A stretch of DNA of 35,748 nt from the IMG/VR virus record IMGVR_UViG_3300004152_000002, positions 1 to 35,748 of that record; one strand, written 5' to 3'. This document shows positions 25,801 to 33,218 of this stretch, in pieces; the stretch's first letter is position 1, and every line of letters begins with the position of its first letter. Under the pieces are notes generated by a model. It was not told the DNA's origin and made no database searches. It was given only the letters and a program-made list of their open reading frames with translations. This DNA comes from a virus. The position numbers were made by a program, and so were the translations under genes.

Positions 25801-28521
25801 GTGGGAAGTCCTCCAGAGATCAAAGTCAAATTAACTGCGGAGGATACCGGTGTCTCCGCGGCGATCCGCGAACTGTCCTCGCAATTGAAGAACCTCAAAA
25901 AACAGGAGGACGAGACGGCGACGTCCGGTCTCTCCCTCAGCAAGGCATTCTCCGGGATCGCGGCCGCGGCCGCGACGATCGGGCTTGCGCGGATAGGGAA
26001 AGAGGCATTCGATTCCGCGGTGAACATCGGGAAAATGTCCGACAAGACGGGCATATCGACGCAGACTCTCAGCGTATTCCATAAAGTCGCCGGCGACGTC
26101 GGCGTTCAGACGGAGGCGGTCGATCGCGGTCTGACGCGCGCCGCAAAATCGATTACAGAGTTTGAAATGGGCACGGGGAAAGCGGGCAAAGCGTTCGCGA
26201 TCCTCGGCTTGACGCAGAAAGATTTCGCGGGCCTAAAGACGGACGAAAAAATAAAACTCGTCACGCAGCGAATCGGAGAAATGCAAGCGGGATTCCGGAA
26301 GGCGACGGCGACGCAACTGATCTTCTCCAAGGGCGGCGCCGAAATGATCCCGGTGATGAATGCGCTCGCGGCGCAAGGGTTCGACAAAGCGACGGAGGCG
26401 ACGTCCAAACTCGGGCTCCTCCTCGATCAATCGACGGCGGATTCCTTCCGGGAAGCGAAAGCCTCGATCCAGGAATTGACGGACGTCGGCGCGGGCATGG
26501 CGACGCAATTCGAGGCGGGCATGCTCCCCGCGATCTCGGACGTCGGTGAAGCGTTCGCCGACTCTCTGACGCAAGGCGGCGTCTCGTTCAAAGATCTCGG
26601 CAAATATGCCGGCGACGCCGTGCGCGGGATTTCGCTCGCGTTCCTCGTCCTCGGGCAAACCCTCGGGACCGTGGCCGAATCGATCGCCGACGTGTTCTCC
26701 GCGGCGTGGAAATACGTGAAGAACACGGCCGAGACGGATTTCACGGCGTTGGGGCAGGCGGCGCGCGGGCATCTGGGACAGGCGTTCGACACCCTATCGC
26801 GGGGTGAAAAGGAAAACACGAACATCGTCTCGGACGAGATCGAGCGTCAGAAGGCGATGTATAAATCCCTGGCCGATACGGTGAAAGAAGACGCGTCGAA
26901 CCTCTTTCCCTCGGCGGAGGAAGAGGCGCGGAGGAAAAAAGCGCGCCTCGCGCGGTTGCGGCCGGAAAAGGAAACGGAGGCGCCCGAAGTCTCCGGGCTC
27001 GTCGGGAAATCGGACGCGGCGGAAAAAGCGGCGTTCGCGCTCCTGGAGAGGCAACTCCAGGACGAGCTCGCGATCCATCGCGCCTATGCCAAGCAACAGG
27101 AGGAGATCGAGAAAGAATTCTATGCGAAGGGCGAGCTCACCCTGGCGGAGTATTACGATCAACGGCGCGCGGCGGTCGCGGCCGACTCGAATGAAGAGAT
27201 CGCAATCCTCAAGCGGGGAATCGAGGGCGCGAAAGCGGAGGCGGATAAGGCGAGCGCGGCGAAAGGCAAAGCGACGACGCCGGCGGAAACGGACAAAGCG
27301 GAGGCGGAACGTCTCCGCGCGATGATGAAGATCGAGGAGCTCCAAACGAAGATCACGGAGATCGAGGTCAACTCCTCGACGAAGATACACGGGCTCAACA
27401 CGGAGGAGTTCAAAGCGAAACAGGAGAATCAGACGAAGATCCTCGAATTCGAGAGACTGATCGACAAAACGAAGGGCGATTCCCTGGCCGCGGCGCTCCA
27501 TGAGATCGAAATCGAGAAGGAAAAACTCCGCGTGATCCTCGAGCAATCAGGCGCCTCGAAAGAACAGATCGACGCGGAACTGGCGTCCTACACCCAGATC
27601 AAAACCGCACAAGCGACGTTCGACGCGAATCAGAAAGACGCCGGCGAACGGATCAAGATACTGGGCGACGAGCGCGCGGCGATCGAGGACAAGGTGAAGA
27701 ACGGGAAACTGTTCCAAGCGCAAGCGGACGAGCAGATCCGCCAATTAGAAGCGGCGCGCCTCCCGGTCCTCCAACAGATCGCGGCGCAATTGCTGGCACA
27801 GGCGAAAGCAACCGGCGATGAGGAGAAGATCGCGAAGGCCGAAGACTTCCAAAAACAGGTCAACCAGATCGCGGTCCAGGCGAATACGGCGGGACAGCAA
27901 GTTGCGCAGATCAGGGCCGGTCTACAGTCCTCCCTCACGGGCGGGATCGAGAATTTCTTCAACATCCTCATGGAAGGAACGCGGAGCGTCGGCCAGGCGT
28001 TCCGCGGTCTCGCGGCGAGCGTTGTGAGCTCGCTCGCGCGGATGATGGGTCAAATGGTTGCCCAGATCGTCGTCGCTAAGTTGCTCAAGGCCGCAATGGG
28101 CGGATTCGCGGGCGGCGGTGTCGTTCCTGGCGGCGCCGGCGGAGGTGCGGGATTCGCGGGCGGCGGTCTGATCAAAGGCCCGGGCGGTCCGAAATCCGAT
28201 TCGATTCCAGCGCGCGTTTCTCCTGGCGAGTACATCGTCCAATCCGACGCCGTCTCGCGTTTCGGGGTTGCAAACCTGGAGGCAATTAACCGCGGTCTCA
28301 AGATCCCATCCCTCGAGCGATTGAGCCTCCCGCAATTCTCGCAAGGCGGTCTCGTGGGCGCCGGCATCGAGGGAAGCGATTCGACGATCAACCTCGGAAT
28401 CGGTCTCGATGAGGGTCTGATCTTGAAGCACCTCTCGAGCAAAGCGGCGCGAAACGTGATCCTGAATCACATCGCGAACAATCCCAAAGCGGCGGCGAAG
28501 GCGCTTTCGAGGAGTGCATAA
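25801..28521 (+). CDS. tape measure protein
   Basis: 906 residues from GTG 25801. N-terminal VKLTAEDTGVSAAIRELSSQLKNL, then a domain typical of lambda/HK-like tape measures (KTGISTQTLSVFHKVAGDVGV ... IFSKGGAEMIPVMNAL), long coiled coils (about 400-720, e.g. KAEAERLRAMMKIEELQTKITEIEV), and a Gly-rich end (GGGVVPGG ... GGLIKGPGGPKSDSIPARVSPGEYIV), the usual C-terminal signature. It sets tail length; at the rule-of-thumb 0.15 nm per residue it predicts a tail of about 135 nm. Its stop overlaps the next start by one base. Confidence 0.92.
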   Translation: MGSPPEIKVKLTAEDTGVSAAIRELSSQLKNLKKQEDETATSGLSLSKAFSGIAAAAATIGLARIGKEAFDSAVNIGKMSDKTGISTQTLSVFHKVAGDVGVQTEAVDRGLTRAAKSITEFEMGTGKAGKAFAILGLTQKDFAGLKTDEKIKLVTQRIGEMQAGFRKATATQLIFSKGGAEMIPVMNALAAQGFDKATEATSKLGLLLDQSTADSFREAKASIQELTDVGAGMATQFEAGMLPAISDVGEAFADSLTQGGVSFKDLGKYAGDAVRGISLAFLVLGQTLGTVAESIADVFSAAWKYVKNTAETDFTALGQAARGHLGQAFDTLSRGEKENTNIVSDEIERQKAMYKSLADTVKEDASNLFPSAEEEARRKKARLARLRPEKETEAPEVSGLVGKSDAAEKAAFALLERQLQDELAIHRAYAKQQEEIEKEFYAKGELTLAEYYDQRRAAVAADSNEEIAILKRGIEGAKAEADKASAAKGKATTPAETDKAEAERLRAMMKIEELQTKITEIEVNSSTKIHGLNTEEFKAKQENQTKILEFERLIDKTKGDSLAAALHEIEIEKEKLRVILEQSGASKEQIDAELASYTQIKTAQATFDANQKDAGERIKILGDERAAIEDKVKNGKLFQAQADEQIRQLEAARLPVLQQIAAQLLAQAKATGDEEKIAKAEDFQKQVNQIAVQANTAGQQVAQIRAGLQSSLTGGIENFFNILMEGTRSVGQAFRGLAASVVSSLARMMGQMVAQIVVAKLLKAAMGGFAGGGVVPGGAGGGAGFAGGGLIKGPGGPKSDSIPARVSPGEYIVQSDAVSRFGVANLEAINRGLKIPSLERLSLPQFSQGGLVGAGIEGSDSTINLGIGLDEGLILKHLSSKAARNVILNHIANNPKAAAKALSRSA

Positions 28522-29702
28522 TGAGCCTGTTGATCGGAACGGCGTCGGACTATGCGGATCTCCTGAATCAATTGGATGGGTTCCTCACGGGCACGGGCCA
28601 GGCCTTGACCTCGGCGCAAACGGGAACGGGGAACGGAACGATCGATGCGCACGGCGGATCCGCCGGCGTCGCGGAAACGATCACGGTCACATTCACGAGT
28701 GCGACGGCGTTCAACGTCGCGGGATCGGTGTCGGGGAGTCTGGGATCGGGCGTTGTCGGGACGGCGTTTACGTCGACGAAAGCGAACCTCACGATCACGG
28801 CGGGATCCGTGGCGTTCGTCTCCGGCGATACGTTCGTTTTCGCGGTGACGCCTCCCTGGACGTCGCTGAGGCGCATCGCCGGTTCGGAAATGATCTGGCA
28901 GGCGCCCGGGAACGGTGGGCTCAACCAAATCCTCGTCGGCGCGAAGACGTTCTCGGACGTGGGCACGGACTACTACAATTGGCGCCTCGGCGGATTCTCC
29001 GCGTTCAATTCGTCACTGCCATTCAATCAGCAGGCGGGCTATCCCGGCGGCGCCTCACAAGCGAATCCCTCGCCAGTCCTCACGCTTTGGAATTCCACGA
29101 TCCCCTATTGGTTTATCGCCAGCGGACGCCGGGTGATCGTCGTGGCAAAAGTTTCGACGGTATACGTCACGGCCTACCTAGGTCTCCTCGCGAGCTATGC
29201 CTCTCCGGGCGCATTTCCCTATCCCTTGGTCGTTGGGGGGAACCTGGCGTTCTCAAGTCCCGAACCGGGGACGACCGATGCAAAATGGCGCTGGAGTTAC
29301 ACGGGCGGGGAAATGCGGAATTTCGCGATTCCGCGGGCGGCGACGCTCGGACGCGATTCCGATAGTTCGCTCGTTCTCCGGTTGCCTTCCGGCTCCTGGC
29401 GCGGGTTCGACGCGAATTGTGGGGAGACGGCGTTCGGCCAGGTGTGGCCGTGGGCCTACGTCGACATGACAGGCGGAACCTATGACTGGCGGCCGAACCT
29501 GGACGGCGGATATCCCCTTCTCCCGGTCGTTCTGTTCGACGAAACGCCGAACATTTTCGGCGAATTAGACGGTGTGGCGGCGACGAGCGGATTCTCGCAG
29601 AGCTCGGAAAACACGGCTACAGCCGCGGGCGTCGCCTATCTCGTGGTGCAAAATGTTTTCCGGAACACCAAAGCGGATTTTTTCGCCGTGCGTTTGAGTT
29701 AG
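28521..29702 (+). CDS. tail tip-region structural protein
   Basis: 393 residues. After the opening DYADLLNQLDGFLTGTGQAL comes a Thr/Ser-rich beta insertion (NGTIDAHGGSAGVAETITVTFTS, about 38-110) and a domain with aromatic-rich strands (WRLGGFSAFNSSLPFNQQAGYPGG, YWFIASGRRVIVVAKVSTVYVTAYLG), ending LLPVVLFDETPNIFGELDGVAAT. It shares its N- and C-terminal framework with the next gene and lies after the tape measure, so it is a probable virion protein of the distal tail. The insertion resembles a repeated bacterial-adhesin strand set. No enzyme motif. Confidence 0.55.
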   Translation: MSLLIGTASDYADLLNQLDGFLTGTGQALTSAQTGTGNGTIDAHGGSAGVAETITVTFTSATAFNVAGSVSGSLGSGVVGTAFTSTKANLTITAGSVAFVSGDTFVFAVTPPWTSLRRIAGSEMIWQAPGNGGLNQILVGAKTFSDVGTDYYNWRLGGFSAFNSSLPFNQQAGYPGGASQANPSPVLTLWNSTIPYWFIASGRRVIVVAKVSTVYVTAYLGLLASYASPGAFPYPLVVGGNLAFSSPEPGTTDAKWRWSYTGGEMRNFAIPRAATLGRDSDSSLVLRLPSGSWRGFDANCGETAFGQVWPWAYVDMTGGTYDWRPNLDGGYPLLPVVLFDETPNIFGELDGVAATSGFSQSSENTATAAGVAYLVVQNVFRNTKADFFAVRLS

Positions 29703-29711
29703 GGGGAAGCG

Positions 29712-30701
29712 ATGCAATACCAGACGGGCGCGGCGAGTTCCTCGGCCGATCTCCTACAACAACTCGTCACTTGGCTGGTGGGGATCGGCTGGACGCAAGA
29801 TCGCTCCGCGACGGAGGGCCTCGGCTGGACGGCTTCGCTCCACAATGGCGGTAGCTACGCGCATTTTCGCGCGGCGATGAACGAGACGGTATGGCCTCAG
29901 GCGCTCTCCTCAAACGGATATTCCCTCAACCTCTTTCTCGGGACGGGCTTCAATGGGGCGAATCCCTGGGCCGGGCAGACGCCGGGCGCGCCGATCGGAT
30001 CGGCGTCGAATCCTGTCGGCGTGGCCATGCGCCTTTCAGCGGGTCCCTTCTCGAATTACTATTTTTTCGCGGATGCGGGTGGCCAGAACGTCGGCATCGT
30101 CGTGCAGGTGACACCGGGTCTCTACGTGCATCTGGGGTTCGGGCTATCCCTCAACAAGGCGGGCGCGTGGACGGGCGGACCCTATTTCTTCGGATCGACC
30201 TCGGGATTTTATGTGCATGGCTCGCCGCCGGCAGGGACGCCGGGGTTCGACGCGAGTTCGGACTGCCCGTTCCCGAACGAGGACCATTTTGGGGCGGGAT
30301 GCGGGTTCGTTCGCGCGGATGTGGATTCGTTCACGGGGAAGTGGATCGGAATCACGACCTCCACGAGCCCGGATTACGGCTACACCGGGAAGCCAGGCGA
30401 CGTATCGATGCGCGGGACGGGGCGCACGATGAGCTCGAATTTCCCCGTCTATTCCTACAATGATTATCCGCAGAATTTCCAGAAGGAACAAACGAGCGCA
30501 AGCGACGGCCGCGCGAATCTCCTCCCTCTTCTGCTATGGGTCCTCCGCGACGGCACGACGACCGGCTTCTCTTTGTTGGGAAGCGTCCCCAACGTCTTTT
30601 TCACGAACGCCGTCGGAAACGGTTTTTCAAGCGGGGACGAGTACGTCCTTGGCGGGACGACCTACAAACTTTTCCCCAATTTTGCGGTCGTGAAGCAATA
30701 G
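29712..30701 (+). CDS. tail structural protein, paralogue of the preceding gene
   Basis: 329 residues, GGGGGAAGCG before the ATG. Same plan as its neighbour: SSSADLLQQLVTWLVGIGW at the start, a Gly/Phe-rich middle (LYVHLGFGLSLNKAGAWTGG), and LLPLLLWVLRDG ... SLLGSVPNVFFTNAVG ... FPNFAVVKQ at the end, corresponding to LLPVVLFDE ... GELDGVAAT ... FFAVRLS. It lacks the long Thr-rich insertion. Tandem duplication followed by divergence is likely. Probably part of the tail tip. Confidence 0.55.
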   Translation: MQYQTGAASSSADLLQQLVTWLVGIGWTQDRSATEGLGWTASLHNGGSYAHFRAAMNETVWPQALSSNGYSLNLFLGTGFNGANPWAGQTPGAPIGSASNPVGVAMRLSAGPFSNYYFFADAGGQNVGIVVQVTPGLYVHLGFGLSLNKAGAWTGGPYFFGSTSGFYVHGSPPAGTPGFDASSDCPFPNEDHFGAGCGFVRADVDSFTGKWIGITTSTSPDYGYTGKPGDVSMRGTGRTMSSNFPVYSYNDYPQNFQKEQTSASDGRANLLPLLLWVLRDGTTTGFSLLGSVPNVFFTNAVGNGFSSGDEYVLGGTTYKLFPNFAVVKQ

Positions 30702-30708
30702 GAGACGC

Positions 30709-32424
30709 ATGTCGGATTCCCCCGGTTTGATCCTCACATTTCCCGGCGGTCTCGATCCTGAGAACCGATCGGCGGACGTGACCGTCGGCATATTCGCCGC
30801 GGCGCTTCTCGTGGGGCTAACAAGCCTCCCGCTGGCGGCGACGCGCGGGATCCCCGAACCGGTCGTCGCCGTCGCGCATTGCGCAATCGCCGGTGAGCGC
30901 GTGGAAATGTTCGGCGGTCAACTCTTCGGGAAGATCATCATCATTCCGGGTTCTAAGGCTCTGGGATTCGTGATTACGGCGACGCAGTTTGCGGTCGAGG
31001 TGTGGAACGCCTTCCGCGATTCGGATCAGGTTCTCGAATCGATCGACATTTCCGGCGCCGGCGGTCTAGCGATCGTCGATCTTTACGGCGAGCCTCTTCT
31101 CTTCGCGGCGCTCGATTCGCGGATCTATCAGGCGACCGTCCCGGGCGCCGGCGCGACGCAAATCAATCAGACCGTCCTGTTCGGATTTCTGGGAAGTCCT
31201 CCGGGGACGTCCCTTGTCGTCACGGGCTCGCGCATCGTTCTCTTTTCCGTGCGTCTCGATTGGGACGAGGGAGTCGAGGAAACGATCGAATATCTGACGG
31301 ACGTTCTTCGCGCCTATTCCGACAACGAACAGCGGCGGGCATTGCGCCAGGTCCCGCGGCGTGCGGTGAAGTTTCGCGCATTGACGTTGAACGCGCGCGA
31401 CGCGGCCGGCCTAGAATCCCTGATCTGGGGATGGCAACATCAACCCTACGGCGTCCCCTGGTGGCCGGATGCGCAACCCTTGACGGCCGATCTTCCCGCG
31501 GGGTCCTATGCGATCCCGGTCGAGACGGCCGATCGGCAATTTGCGGCCGGCGGTCTCGTCGCTATCTGGGTCGACGAATATACTTTCGAGGCCTTGACGA
31601 TCACGAGCGTCGGCGCGCATGCGATCGGCGTCAGTTCTCCCACGCAATTCTCATGGGCCGGCGATCCGGGCACTCGCGTGATCCCGGTGTTTTTGTGCCG
31701 GTTGCCGGCGAGCATCGATGTTTCCAGGCATAGCAGCGAAATCGATCAAGTCGATCTAAGTTTCATCGGGGAATCCGCGCAACCGGCGCCGGCGCCGGCG
31801 AGCTCGCCGGCGCAATTCAAAGGATTCGATGTCCTGGAGATCGCTCCAAACTGGGAAAGCGCGCCCCTCAAACGGAGCTATAAACGATCTCTCGTGACGA
31901 TCGATCCTAAGATCGGGCCGATCCAGGTGATCGACAAAGGGGGAAGTGCGATCGTCGGCCAGGAGTTCCCCTGGTGGCTCGACACGCATCCCGTCGTGAC
32001 GGCGTTCCGGGCGTTCATCCTCCGCCGGGTCGGACAGTTGGTCCCTTTCTGGATCCCGACATGGGATCAGGATCTCGTCCTCGCGAATGACGTCAACTCC
32101 GGCGATACCGGGATCGTGATCAAGTCCGAATTTTATTCGCGGTTTTTCTTTCCGAATGAGGCGCGCCGGTTTGTCGCCTTCATTCCGACCGATGGATCGG
32201 GCAACGTTTACAGAAAAATCACAGCCGCGGCGGACAATGGCGACGGGACCGAAGGGCTCACCCTGGAGGCGTCGACGGGCAAAACGTTCGCGAAGGGATC
32301 GACGATGATCTCTTTCCTCACCCTGGCACGGCTCGCGGAGGATCGTGTCGCGATCAAATGGACTAGCGCGGATCACGCCGATGCTTTGATCTCGCTCCAA
32401 GAAGTTCCCCGGGAGCTCCCATGA
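30709..32424 (+). CDS. putative distal tail protein
   Basis: 571 residues, mostly beta. The segment VLFSVRLDWDEGVEETIEYLTDVLRAYSDNEQRRALRQVPRRAVKFRALTLNARDAAGLESLIW is a recognisable block of phage tail proteins that sit between tape measure and gpL-like genes, and a second related copy appears near residues 400-470 (RSYKRSLVTIDPKIGPI ... WLDTHPVVTAFRAFILRRVGQLVPFWIP). Two such halves suggest a duplicated adaptor domain, as in Dit or gpM-like rings. APAPASSPAQ at about 360 links the halves. ATGA overlap with the next gene. Confidence 0.6.
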   Translation: MSDSPGLILTFPGGLDPENRSADVTVGIFAAALLVGLTSLPLAATRGIPEPVVAVAHCAIAGERVEMFGGQLFGKIIIIPGSKALGFVITATQFAVEVWNAFRDSDQVLESIDISGAGGLAIVDLYGEPLLFAALDSRIYQATVPGAGATQINQTVLFGFLGSPPGTSLVVTGSRIVLFSVRLDWDEGVEETIEYLTDVLRAYSDNEQRRALRQVPRRAVKFRALTLNARDAAGLESLIWGWQHQPYGVPWWPDAQPLTADLPAGSYAIPVETADRQFAAGGLVAIWVDEYTFEALTITSVGAHAIGVSSPTQFSWAGDPGTRVIPVFLCRLPASIDVSRHSSEIDQVDLSFIGESAQPAPAPASSPAQFKGFDVLEIAPNWESAPLKRSYKRSLVTIDPKIGPIQVIDKGGSAIVGQEFPWWLDTHPVVTAFRAFILRRVGQLVPFWIPTWDQDLVLANDVNSGDTGIVIKSEFYSRFFFPNEARRFVAFIPTDGSGNVYRKITAAADNGDGTEGLTLEASTGKTFAKGSTMISFLTLARLAEDRVAIKWTSADHADALISLQEVPRELP

Positions 32425-33218
32425 GTTTCGATTCGCTAGAACAATCCGGGCATGCCGGGGCACCCTACGAGCTCTTTCTTTTCGAGAGTACCGGGATTTC
32501 GTTCGCGTTGACGAGCGCGGAGGAAACGATCACCTATCTCGAGCAGGTCTATACGCCGGCGACGATCACGCGCGACGAATCGGAACAATCGAACGAGGTC
32601 GTCTCCGGGCAAATGAAGATCTACGTCCCGAAGGATCATCCCCTGGCCCAGATGTGCGTCCCCTATCTTCCTTCGGCGCCGATCGCGGTCCGCCTCTTTG
32701 GTTCGCACTACGGCGATTCGGAAACCGTCGTCCTATTCGTCGGCGTCCTGGCGTCCGCGCGGTTCACGGATCAATGTGAGCTCACATGCAACTCCGCGGC
32801 GTATTACCTCCAGAGAAAGATCCCCCAGCAGTTGTACCAGGCGCCGTGTTCTCACATTTTCGGGGACGCCGGATGCGGCGCAAGTCTCGCGGATCATAGT
32901 TTCGAGGGCACGATTACGGCGATCGACGCGACGGGGACGATCCTCACGATTCCCGCGTTCGCCTCTCTGCCCGATCCATTGAAGGCCGGATATCTCAAAG
33001 TTGGCGACGAATACCGCATGATCGTCGCGCAAACTGGAGAGACGGTCACATTGATCTCCGCGATTCCAGGCCTCGCGGCGCCGGCGGCATGCATCGCAAC
33101 GGCCGGCTGCAATCTCGATTTTTCGTCGTGCGCCCATTACGGGCGGACGATCAGTTTTCTCGGGTTTGATCTGATTCCAGCGATCAACCCGTTCGATGGG
33201 AGCGCGAGCGTCGGTTGA
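32421..33218 (+). CDS. tail tip hub protein of the DUF2163/BR0599, gpL-like group
   Basis: 265 residues. N-terminal YELFLFESTGISFALTSAEETITYLEQVYTPATITR and VSGQMKIYVPKDHPLA are DUF2163-type; the C-terminal half has the BR0599-like Cys set and GRTISFLGFDLIPAINPF. Four Cys, 143 and 152 (C-x8-C) and 230 and 237 (C-x6-C), repeat the spacing I recall for the four Cys that hold the iron-sulfur cluster in lambda gpL. It would bridge the distal tail and the J-like protein. The end overlaps the next gene by 23 bases. Confidence 0.78.
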   Translation: MSFDSLEQSGHAGAPYELFLFESTGISFALTSAEETITYLEQVYTPATITRDESEQSNEVVSGQMKIYVPKDHPLAQMCVPYLPSAPIAVRLFGSHYGDSETVVLFVGVLASARFTDQCELTCNSAAYYLQRKIPQQLYQAPCSHIFGDAGCGASLADHSFEGTITAIDATGTILTIPAFASLPDPLKAGYLKVGDEYRMIVAQTGETVTLISAIPGLAAPAACIATAGCNLDFSSCAHYGRTISFLGFDLIPAINPFDGSASVG

